The notes under the pieces: model-generated
The model's input: only the letters and a program-made list of their open reading frames with translations
What the model was told of the DNA's origin: nothing
The model's database searches: none
Shown here: positions 23,274 through 32,270 of the stretch, in pieces
Numbering within the stretch: position 1 is the first letter of the stretch
How the letters are laid out: each line of letters begins with the position of its first letter
Assembly: GCA_019973155.2 (NCBI GenBank)
Contig: BPQB01000001.1
Coordinates: forward strand, 806,001 to 870,000
Reading direction: 5' to 3'
DNA length: 64,000 bases
Source: Phanerochaete sordida
Taxonomy: Eukaryota > Basidiomycota > Agaricomycetes > Polyporales > Phanerochaetaceae
Program-made: the position numbers and the translations under genes

Positions 23274-24570
23274 TCAAGGGCCCAATTCAGCCAGCATCGA
23301 CTCTGCGTCCTGCCATAGGTCACGTTGCCCCCATAGACCGACGACTGCAGCAACGATCAGCCAGCACGATGTCTCTGCGATGGTTGCACTCCCTGCATCC
23401 TCCACCCCTGCGTCCGGAGATGGCCGTCTTCCCAGCCGATCCTTGATAAGTCCCATGCAGGCGCGAGCCAGACTGCGGAGGGTGCTCATCTCGTCGGCTG
23501 TAAGATAATCTTCCACCCGTGACAGAAGCGCAAACATCCACCGGGCGTGCGTCTCCGTAATCGTGCACGGTCCCGCCGCGGGCTCTTCGAGGTAGAGGGT
23601 AATCCAATGCGAAAAGTACATCAGGAGATGCAGCGAGTACCGCTAAGCGTGCAATGATTAGCGTTACGCCAGCCGATAATAGCAACAGCGACTTACGTGG
23701 TCCATGTGTCGTAGAAGGGTTGGTGTCGGCTCAGGCTGGACAGCAGGCGCAGTATTGTGGGTTGGGGAGACAGGGTCGGCGAACATACCGTTCGAGGGAC
23801 CCGCTTCCGAAGGCGCGGGCGTAGACAGCGGTGTAGGGAGAGAGTCGGCCGGTGCGAACGAGATAGCGTGCTCAACCTCGCCCTCTTCCGTCGTGTAGGG
23901 TAGCTCCGGTACGGGGTCTTGCAGCGGCACCTCATACTCCGAGGTGAAGGACCGCATGCCTCCAAAGCTACCATACCTCTGGTCTCTCGCAGGCTTCTGC
24001 TTTTTCGGCTTCTTTGGAGGGTTCCACTCGCTTTCCGGGCGCCCAGAGAGGAATGCCCACCAGTGGTCCCTTTCTTTCATGTCCGGAGTCAACTTATGTG
24101 CTGGTGGGCGTGGCGCTACGTCCGAGTGAGCGGTCGATTGCACGATGTTCTACACGAGATGTAAGCATAGTATAAGCGTAGCGATGACCGCTTACACTTA
24201 CCTTTCTGAAGTTTCTGAACCGCGAGACAAATACTTCTCGCCAGTCCTCAGATGGTAGTGCAGAATGTGGTGTACTTAGCAAAGCGGCATCGTTTACCGG
24301 TGCTTCTTCCTTGAATTCGTAAGGATTCACAACCCGCGTAGTGCGTGGCAGCTGACGAGCGTCACGTCTAGGAGAAAGCTCAGCATTACACAAACAAGCA
24401 TAAGAGCAGCAGCATGATACTCACCGGACCATGAATAGGTATTCGAGGCCATCCTGGGGAACCCCAGAGAAGTCCGCAGGCAAGTTAGCAACTGGCAGGA
24501 CCTGTTTGCCTAGGGTCGGCTCCTCGTCGTCCGAGTCCACCTCCGAGTATTTCCGCTTTGCAGACAGCAT
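23274..24570 (-). CDS. Gemin2 / SIP1, SMN-complex subunit
   Basis: Gemin2 holds five Sm proteins during assembly of spliceosomal snRNPs in the cytoplasm, together with SMN. The start at 24570 gives MLSAKRKYSEVDSDDEEPTL, followed by the family signature KQVLPVANLPADFSGVPQDG and LEYLFMVR. After an intron come RFRNFRK and the KPKKQKP basic patch. The C-terminal helical SIP1 domain contains LLMYFSHWITLYLEE, HARWMFALLSRVEDYLTADE, STLRSLARACMGLIKDR, CWLIVAAVVGLWGQRDLWQD and AESMLAELGP. The middle (about residues 150-230) is a fungal low-complexity proline/serine insert. Baker's yeast has only the distant Brr1, while basidiomycetes keep a fuller SMN complex. The gene is divergent from the DUF3245 gene, 258 bases away. 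Confidence 0.87.
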
Positions 24571-24828
24571 TTCAAGTCGCAATGAGGAGGTGGCTTTGGA
24601 ACCACTGCGCGCGAACGACCTCGGAGGCTGTATGCAGGCAGCAGCGCGCTGACGGACACATTTTTGGGCGAGATTTCGTCAGATAACCCCCCTTGTCGAA
24701 GCGTCACGATGAAATCTCGGAAATAATTCCCTTTTCGGTTCACGCTCTTGAGAATGCACTTCTTGTTGCTCTTGTTCACCACCTCTGTAAATCCCTTCTT
24801 TGGACCGTGGACTACTGGCTAGCCAGCC

Positions 24829-25745
24829 ATGGAGGACTACGAAAACGATCTAGACGCGGAGGCCCTGCAGGCGCAGGTCGATATGTCCCTGGCCTTCACG
24901 CAGAACCTGGTTTCTTCGTGGATGAAGCCGAAGTATGGCTCCGGAACGGCAAGCAGCTCGCGGGGGAACCAGGAGAAAGAGCTTGAGGAACTTATGAAAA
25001 GGCCTCCAAGGTGCGTTCAGCCTGTCCTTCGCTTCAGCGAAGCTGAGCCCTCTGCAGACTAGGTGTTGGCGCGCCTATACCCGCTTCCACCGGAGTGGCA
25101 GGCCATGAAGCCATGAAGCTCAAGGGCAAGCTGGCCGGCAAGAAACGCGCGAGAGAAGAAGAAGACGTCAAGATGGCTGAGGTGTCCGACGACGAGGGCG
25201 AGAGCAGAGCCAGTGCTATCAAGAAGAAAGCCAGGCCCGACCCCTTCGCACCGAAGCCCAAGAAGCAGAAAGCGAACGCGCCGGGTGTCATCCCAGTGCC
25301 CGCGAAATCTACCTCCAAAAAGGAGGGGAAGATAGCAGTGGGCTCAGACGCGCTGTCGGAAGCCTCCAAGAAAGTTGACGGGGCGAATGCGCCAGCTCCA
25401 TCGAAGAAGCAGAAATCTGCGGCAAGTAAACCGGATGCACTTACTAGCCAAAGTTCGAAGTCAGCAGGTGAGTCCTTTGCTCCGCTACCATACTTCATCA
25501 ATTGACACAGCATCGCTTTCGAAGATGAGGACGCCATGGAGGTGGACAAGATGCTCGTGTCGCCATCGTCATCATCTACACCTCCGTTCGCGGACAAAGC
25601 CTCGACCAAGCCTGCATCACAAGCAGCTCTTCTGTTGAATCTCGACGGACCTCCACCTTCAGCAGAACCCTCGCCGTCGAAGAAAAAGCGCAAGAGAAAC
25701 AAAAAGAAGAAGAAGGCAGCTCAGTCTGGGAATACCTCCTCGTGA
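24829..25745 (+). CDS. DUF3245 (UPF0653) family, lysine-rich, probably nucleolar
   Basis: A small, highly charged protein of about 250 residues in three exons. The conserved N-terminus reads ALQAQVDMSLAFTQNLVSSW, MKPKYGSG, then ELEELMKRPPRLGVGAPIPA, which matches the fungal DUF3245 family (fission yeast member SPAC607.02c). The rest is alternating lysine-rich and acidic sequence with repeated KKKARPDPFAPKPKKQK-like blocks and ends KKKRKRNKKKKK before AAQSGNTSS, a probable nucleolar localisation signal. The last intron is best ended at the AG after CTTTCGA (about 25525), joining SSKSA to DEDAMEVDKMLVSPSS; the earlier AG would break frame. The molecular function of the family is unknown as far as I know. 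Confidence 0.78.
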
Positions 25746-26099
25746 CCTTGGGGGCTGTTCGTCCCGTGCATTGCTCGTTCCCGCACGCCATGCTGCAGCC
25801 TGCAGGTGGATACCACTGCCTTTTGAGCACGCTCATCTCATATACTTCTCCGCCCAACATAGGCCCTGATCAGCGTTTCTTGGCTTACTACCGTCAGTAG
25901 TTCCGAGAAAACCTCCTCCACCGCGTCACGCTGACTTTCATGTTTCCATAGGGTCTAGGGCATACTATTCTCGTCTACACTCCACCCACAACTGTACTCT
26001 ACACATCCAGTACGCCATGCGATCGATACTGTACAACGTTGGATAAGGTTATACAATAATAACGTTCATCAGGGATAAATACGATCTTCTGCAACTACG
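25746..26099. other. Convergent 3' spacer
   Basis: About 350 bases between two convergent genes. AT-richer stretches near 25960-26090 fit 3' ends and polyadenylation on both strands. No gene is supported. Confidence 0.5.
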
Positions 26100-26762
26100 T
26101 CACCGCCGGCGATGACTTCGGGACTCGTCGGTAGTATGCCGTCTCGTGTGCTGCGACGGTCGCCTGGAGGAGCCAGACCGCTCAGCAGCGACAGTCGCCC
26201 GTCTTTGAGGCGCAGGACGGGAGTGCGAGCTGCTCCCTCGGGGCGATGTCGCACGGCTGTGGGTTATGCGGCCCTCCACGCGCGTGCTCTGGCTGCGCCG
26301 CGGGGACTTCGTGCGGGAGGAGACATGCAGGACGAGCTCGTTGCCCTTGCGGGTGGACGAGCCGCGCTGTACGACGGCGCGCGTGCTGGCGCTGCGGCTC
26401 GCGGGCTTGGCCTTCGCGCCGCGCTTCTTCGAGCCGAGGCCGAGGAAGGCGAAGAGCCCACCCTGCGACGACTGCCCGCGCGCACGACGGTCCTTTGCCC
26501 GCTGGCGCTTGTACTGGCGGATCGCTTTCGCGGCCTTCATCTCGCGGATGCCCTTCGAGCGCGTGCGTTCGTTGCCGACGAGCGTGCCCCGCATCTTGGT
26601 CACCCAGCCGTGGATGGTGGATGCCTTGCTGCTGTAGGGCCGCTTTGTGCCGTCGCTCCGGACGTCTTTCTGCGGACATACGTCAAAGAACGCACACAGA
26701 CGGCAGCCTTTGTTACTCACGTCCGTGTCCCACTCGATCTCGAGGTCTGGTACCAGCTTCAT
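26100..26762 (-). CDS. Small basic protein, family not recognised
   Basis: The frame from 26762 to 26100 is fully open, but it very probably contains a 51-base intron (26670-26720) with a strong GTGAGT donor and a TCCGCAG acceptor. Removing it leaves the frame intact and gives MKLVPDLEIEWDTD joined to KDVRSDGTKRPYSSKASTIH. The next stretch, HGWVTKMRGTLVGNERTRSK with GIREMKAAKAIRQYKRQRAK, is the only part that looks like a conserved domain. It faintly resembles CsbD-like small stress proteins, too weakly to assign. The rest is arginine/serine-rich (ending THRRHTTDES-like and SHRRR). A four-cysteine look seen in the unspliced frame (CRLCAFFDVC) lies inside the intron and should not be read as a metal site. 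An opposite-strand frame of 220 codons is a GC-driven shadow. Confidence 0.55.
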   Translation of the reverse strand: MKLVPDLEIEWDTDVSNKGCRLCAFFDVCPQKDVRSDGTKRPYSSKASTIHGWVTKMRGTLVGNERTRSKGIREMKAAKAIRQYKRQRAKDRRARGQSSQGGLFAFLGLGSKKRGAKAKPASRSASTRAVVQRGSSTRKGNELVLHVSSRTKSPRRSQSTRVEGRITHSRATSPRGSSSHSRPAPQRRATVAAERSGSSRRPSQHTRRHTTDESRSHRRR

Positions 26763-28517
26763 GATGCGTCGTGATGTGTGTCGGATGGAGGGAGGTGTGT
26801 GTCGGGTTGCAAGAGTCAGGCGATCCCGGGTATATGTAGACGGGGCGCAGGCAACCTCTCGCCACAGTACTTTGAGAGGTCGTATTTACGTACTGGGGAA
26901 GGGCTGCCGGCCGTTGCCGCTGCCGCTGTCGTCCAGCACGTGTGTTCCGCATTGGGGGCTAAGCACCGGTTTGTGCGCCGACGACGGCCAGCACCGTCGC
27001 TTTCGTGGTCTTTGTTTCCTATTCATGCGTTTCCTGGGCTGCGGGCCTAAGCCCTGGATGGCTGTCTTTCCTCCACAACGCACAGATATCTGCAAAGCGT
27101 CGCCTCGTGCTCTTCAACATGGCGGTGCATGACACGCTGTGGGAGTGCGGCTCCTCCCTCTGGCCGCAGCCTGAGGAGCTCTCGTGCGGAAAGGTACGCT
27201 TTGCCGTAAGTATTATGAGATCCTGGCGGACCTTGTTCATAACGTGACAAGTGGTCTCGAGAATTTGAGCCTGTAATTGTGAGAGTGAGCAGTACAAAGG
27301 CGGAGCGCAGGACCATCGATGACGCTGACCACAAATACTGCATATTAATCCTGCCGCCGCCACCGTCGCCAAGACTGCGTGCTATGGATACTTCGCCATC
27401 CATGCGCAATCGACGGTGTTCACTCGTACGTTTCTGCTACTCCAGGGATTGCAGCATAGATGTCTAGGTCTAGTGTATTAATAGTATGATGGAGAAGCTA
27501 TCAGTTGCCCACCGGTGCTCTGCTCAACTGACCAGTAGGTGGTACCAAAGCCAGCTTGTCATGTGGGCTAGCCATTTGTCGCAATTTTGTCAATGCATGC
27601 CGTGTATAACACTTGTCATTGAACGCAGCATCCTGAGAGTTGCGGCATGGAGCTCAACGGAGACGTTCTGCCGTCGACAGAGACGATATAAAAATAGCTG
27701 TATCCCAACGCACCAACGTCTCTAAGAGCAGTGTAGGTACAACGCCTCAGAGTCTGCCGAATATTTTGTATCTGTCATCTCACGTTATAGCAACAGAAGC
27801 AAGGCACGGCGAGTTCTGCACGGCTCCGTGCTCCGAGGACTGCGTCGCATCAGCGAGCGCAGGTGCCTGATCGCGCACCCCGCGATCGTAGATCGCCGAC
27901 GACTCTCGACCGGCTTTTCCTCCGTCTTCCTCCGTCGGCGCAGTGCGTCGCCAGCAGTTACAGACCGTCTTCAACGTTTGGGCCACGATATAGTCGTCTA
28001 TGAGCCATATGTCGGATCTGGTTGTAAATGTGCTTAAATTTACCTGCTCTGCCAGCAACACATGCATGTCAGCCAGCTCATATGTGCTCGACGTGCTTGG
28101 CTACGATCAGTTCCCGCAAATCGCGACAGCCTCATTTGCATTTCGGTCCGCAGCGCGGGCGTGACTCCTGTGTGACCCGACGCAATCAAATTCCTCGGGC
28201 GGCGGCCTCGACCATTCCAGGTAAGCACTCGCGACCCTCTGGACCGCCGCCACGCTCCACCATAGGTGCGCTCTCGCTCTCGATCCCTGTTTCGCAGTCC
28301 AGCCGCCGATATTCACCTGGCAACTCCTTGCCTAGATTTCGCGATGTCTCGTGCAGCAGCCCCTGGTTGTTCCTACCGTGCCGGGCGTGCCTACCGAGTC
28401 GAGTGTTGATAAAGACCAGCGAGGCAAGCTCCTCCTGAGCATTCCCCGCATCGCCCTCGCAGCTTCCCACCTCCATCTTTCTGCCGCACCGCCCACCATA
28501 ACGCATCTGTCTACACG
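26763..28517. other. Long gene-free interval
   Basis: About 1.75 kb without a supported protein gene, the longest gap in the window. Frames are short on both strands and have no recognisable motif. It must contain the promoters of the small basic protein gene (leftward) and the protoglobin gene (rightward). A non-coding RNA or a small unspliced gene cannot be excluded from sequence alone. I saw no terminal repeats, transposase remnants or tRNA boxes. Confidence 0.5.
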
Positions 28518-29601
28518 ATGGACTTCTCGACATCGGGTCAAAGGATCTGTCCCTACTCCGGTCAGGCCATAGGCGACGAGGGCTCGTCGTTCCGAACCGC
28601 GACACCTTCACATTCCTCGCACGAGTCATCGACAAATCCGACGTCGCATAACGCGGAGCCACCAAAATGCCCTGTCATCTTCACGCAGGAAGTCGACCCT
28701 GTACTGCTGAAAACATCGCTGGAGGATCGCGTCGCGTACCTGACCGACTTCCTCAATTTCACGGCACACGACGCGGAAGTCATCAAGCAGATAGCCCCCG
28801 CTGTCAACGACATCATTCCTGGACTGGTCGACGATCTCTATGCAAAGCTCTTTGAGTTTGACATCACAAAGAAGGTCTTCATGACTCGGAATCAGGTCGG
28901 TGATAACTCCTTTGATCCTTCGTGTCTGATGCTTGGAAGACTAACGTTTCCCTTCCGTGCTATTAGGGCTTCGAGGGACCATTACCCGCAAAGTTGGAGG
29001 ATTTGACTCTGGAGAGCGCTCAGATTCAGTTCCGCAAGGTACGGAGTCTATGTTCTTTGTGGCACCATTCCATTCAACGTCCCGGCTAGGTCTTCATGAA
29101 AGTGTGGGCTCGTAAGGTGCTCACCTCCGACTATTCAAATGGCAAGACGTGGGCGTACATGGACAAAGTCGGGATTATGCACACGGGTGTATCACCTTTC
29201 AAGTGAGCGGTTCGCGCTAAGATGCTGTTGCACCTTCTGATGCTCCGTCTTTCCCTGCCGTAGGCACCAGAGGACAATGGGCATTGCCCCGCTCAACGTG
29301 CCCTGTGAGTCTGCGCTTACCGGCAAGCTGCGCACGGAACGGTCCTGACACACTTCCATAGACCGAGACTGCGCCCTGGCACTGGGATGGGTGCAGACGC
29401 TGCTCCAAAGCGCCATTCTGCAGCTACCCGACCGAACGGCAAGCGTGTCCACCAAGATAGAGGCTGTTGCCGCGATCAACAAGGCATGTCTCACCGGGCC
29501 TCTTCCGCTCCCCGCGAGTCATCCACAGTCAACTAACCTCGGCTCCTCAGGTTATATGGATACAGAACGACCTCTTCTCCCGCCATTACATCAACGAGTG
29601 A
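28518..29601 (+). CDS. Protoglobin-domain protein
   Basis: A haem protein of about 275 residues with the globin-coupled-sensor/protoglobin fold. After a serine-rich N-terminus (MDFSTSGQRICPYSGQAI) come VDPVLLKTSLEDRVAYLTDF, LNFTAHDAEVIKQIAPAVND, IIPGLVDDLYAKLFEFDITK, then in later exons VFMKVWARKVLTSDYSNGKT and WAYMDKVGIMHTGVSPFK. The histidine in KVGIMHTG aligns with the proximal haem ligand of globin-coupled sensors (the I-x-x-x-H-x-x-x-G pattern). The C-terminal helices are YRDCALALGWVQTLLQSAIL and EAVAAINKVIWIQNDLFSRH, ending YINE. No transmitter domain (cyclase, kinase or methyl-accepting) is attached, so it is a stand-alone protoglobin. Oxygen, NO or CO sensing or turnover is likely, but its role in fungi is not established. 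Confidence 0.85.
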
Positions 29602-30905
29602 ACGTGCCGAGGGCTGCGGTGCAGCTGTTTAATTTACCCTTGTATAATGCTACGAACGATGTCATTTGTGTATACCAAGCAATTCCGCACGTATAGTCGC
29701 TGTAGTAACGAACGATGACCTTTTTGCGCGATGTGCAGTATGGTCCGAGGCTTGAGCACGGCAGTGAGCACTGCCCTCGAGCTGTAGTGCGGACGTCCGG
29801 GCCCGCTTCCGAATCCGGTAAATAAACTACCCTGGCCGTAAATAACCGGCAAGCGCCCTGGGGACGGTCCGTGAGCATTCTTTCTCCTGCACCGCCATCT
29901 ACTGCCATCCTCCCCACCTCGGACGTACGACGGTCCCCCCGTTGCATGGAAAATAGTGGCGTGCTATGACTGTGAAAGTGCGGCAATGCCAGGGCAAGGA
30001 ATACGCTGCGAGGTACGCACGCTTGGGCTGGTGGAAGCAGTTGCTGGCGACGGCAGACAGTTCCATCCGCGCAGCATTGACAGCGACTCCACGCGACGCG
30101 ATGGCCCTCGGACCCTAAGCTAGCAAAGCATGGTTGCTACCCGTCGGACGCGCGAGTCATCTGTGCCTAGGAAGATTGGACGTCGTTCGCATGCGAGTAA
30201 ATGAAACAGCGCACAGCCATAGCCGAACTGAGTCCCAGCAGAGTCGCCGAGGCGGACGACGTCCGTGGAGTGGCGTGCAGGGCGCGGACGGACCCCGCGG
30301 GCTGCATCTCAGATTGCACAGTGCTGATGCCGGGCACGCCTATCGAGTGCAGGTATGTTTCTTTGGCAGATTCTGTCCGGAGGCGTATGGAGGGCTGCAG
30401 GCCCACTGCGACCCGTTCTGAGGCCTGGCGGCGAGGCGAAGGGGATCGCCGCAGGGCACCTGGCTGTGGAAGAGGATGCTGTGAGTGCGCCATACCCTTC
30501 ACTACATGCTTCACGCTGGGAAATGGCAGCTGGGCGTCGGCAGAAGCTGCGTCCGAGCGGGCAGCGCGCTGACTCTTCGTACAGCTTTAGACTTTTGATC
30601 TGCATCCGGAGCCCAACGCGATCTATGACGCGCGCGGGCGTCTGGCTCGCGTGCTGGCCACGTGCGCTCCTGCTACGCTTGCCTGCGAACCCAGTGCTCG
30701 TTCACCGCCTCCGTACGCTGCTTCGCCACACGATGGGCTGTCACGGCTCGGAAGTCTACGAGTCCGCCACTGGCGTCTACATGGTCACGGAGGAAAAATC
30801 CATCCGCCGAGGCAGGTCCTCTCTACAAAACCCTCACGCCTCTGAGCGGGATGGCGTCGTCGACTGCAGCGCACTCGAACCCCGGACAGACACAGACACC
30901 CCGCC
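29602..30905. other. Intergenic, including an unresolved GC-rich stretch
   Basis: About 1.3 kb between the protoglobin and phosphatase genes. The first 600 bases look like ordinary flank. From about 30200 to 30870 the composition is GC-rich with open plus-strand frames (for example FDLHPEPNAIYDARGRLARV near 30595-30655), which looks coding, but no splice pattern gave a recognisable protein. It could be an extra gene, an untranslated first exon region of the phosphatase, or a decayed gene. Confidence 0.4.
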
Positions 30906-31660
30906 ATGGCCACCTGGAGGAACATCAACCCCATCGTCGAAGGACGACTGTTCCTTGGAACGTGAGTGGACCGGCCGCCTGAGCTCGGTTCCGCTTCTTG
31001 ACGTTCCGCTCGAACTCACTCCGGTCGCACCAGGATCGACGCCGCGAAGTCCTCGAGGATTCTCACCGAACGCCGGGTCACCCACATCGTATCTGTCGGT
31101 GCCGAGCCTATCCCTGCGGATAACCCCGCGTCTGGCTACAGGCACTTGCGGATTCCGGTCGAGGACGTCGACTATGCAGACCTGCTCATACATCTGCCCG
31201 CGGCGTGCCGGTTCATCCATGAGGCCATGACGACAAACGGAGTGTGTCTTGTGCACTGCGTCCAGGGTATCTCGCGAAGTGCCGCTGTAGTGGCTGCGTA
31301 TCGTGAGTCTCACTTTGATTGATGCCCGTGCTGTGGGCACTCGCTTACCTTTTGCGCTAGTCATGTTCGCGCAGCACGTCAGTGCGACGAGGGCAATTGA
31401 GATGGTTCGGCAGGGTCAGTGCCAGCGTCCGATACGCCACCTGGTGATTGACTCACTCTTCTTTCTGAACGCTAGCCCGAGAGCAAGTCTGGATCCTGCC
31501 TGGCTTTCAGGTATGTCCTATGCTTTGCCAAGGCTGCTTCGATGCTGACTCAGCTGTACAGGAGCAGCTTGTGTTGTTCGAATTGTGCCAATATAACCCT
31601 CACGCAAACGAGGGCATATACAGGAAGTGGCGCGCAAGGATTGCGAACCATGGCCAATAA
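30906..31660 (+). CDS. Dual-specificity protein phosphatase
   Basis: A small phosphatase of about 180 residues that removes phosphate from serine/threonine and tyrosine. It begins MATWRNINPIVEGRLFLGTI, the usual N-terminal strand of the domain. Next are THIVSVGAEPIP, YRHLRIPVEDVDYADLL with the general-acid aspartate region, and FIHEAMTTNGVCLVHCVQGI leading to SRSAAVVAAY. The active-site signature HCVQGISRS supplies the catalytic cysteine and phosphate-binding arginine. The C-terminus after three further introns is ALEMVRQ-like (AIEMVRQARE), then VWILPGFQEQLVLFELCQY, ending RARIANHGQ. The intron at about 31415-31473 is needed to reach this conserved end: its unspliced frame stays open but gives an unrelated sequence. 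The MAP-kinase or other target is unknown. Confidence 0.83.
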
Positions 31661-32270
31661 TGCAAAACCCGGAACCCAGAAGCGTTCCCGCTGCAGCTAC
31701 TGATGATACCTAGGAGCGCACGGATACCATTTCTTGGACGGGGGTATAGATCTTGTAACAATTATCGTTCTCACGCGAGTTTATGTGTTGGAGAGCTTAT
31801 TAACGTAGTTAGTCTAGTCATTAATACCTAGTTCTTGTTGTAGTTATAGTCTTGTATACCTCCTCGTAGTCTACTGTTGTACCTGTGTTATGAAATCGTT
31901 ACACGCGCAGTTTGCGGAACCGACCCGGGCGTGCATGACGAGGAGAGCCAGGCGGTTGGCTCGGCGCCTGCCGAAGCGTGGATGAAGGGACACCGAGCTG
32001 CTGGTTTGGGAGTGGAGCAGCGCACGCGATGACACCAACTGGCCCGGACGGTGTTCCTGGACGAACCTCCACTGCCCGGAGCAGGCTCTCGTTTTCTCAC
32101 TCAGCGTTTCCCACTGCCTCGAGGCCGCCGGCACCCTTCATCCGCAGCGTCCACGACCGCCCGGCCGACGCCCAGCCGTGCCCGTGCAGTGCCCTCGGTT
32201 ATCACGACGGCTTGGCTCTCAGATAGACCTGCCCCTCGGCGCCGCGCACTCGTTTTCCCTGTCTCCAGCC
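31661..32270. other. Intergenic
   Basis: About 610 bases. The first third is AT-rich with TA-rich runs (31780-31880), consistent with a 3' region. The rest is GC-rich promoter sequence for the lipase-like gene. No gene is supported. Confidence 0.5.

Noticed and set aside
26670..26720. Four-residue cysteine pattern (CRLCAFFDVC) as a zinc site
   Set aside because: It is encoded inside a sequence with a strong GTGAGT donor and TCCGCAG acceptor and is probably intronic.
26112..26774. Plus-strand open frame of 220 codons opposite the small basic protein
   Set aside because: Alanine/arginine-rich shadow. The minus strand has a strong intron and a domain-like stretch, the plus strand neither.
30355..31230. 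Plus-strand frame of 291 codons overlapping the phosphatase
   Set aside because: It runs through the phosphatase exons in the wrong frame. The spliced phosphatase gives the HCVQGISRS signature and a conserved C-terminus instead.
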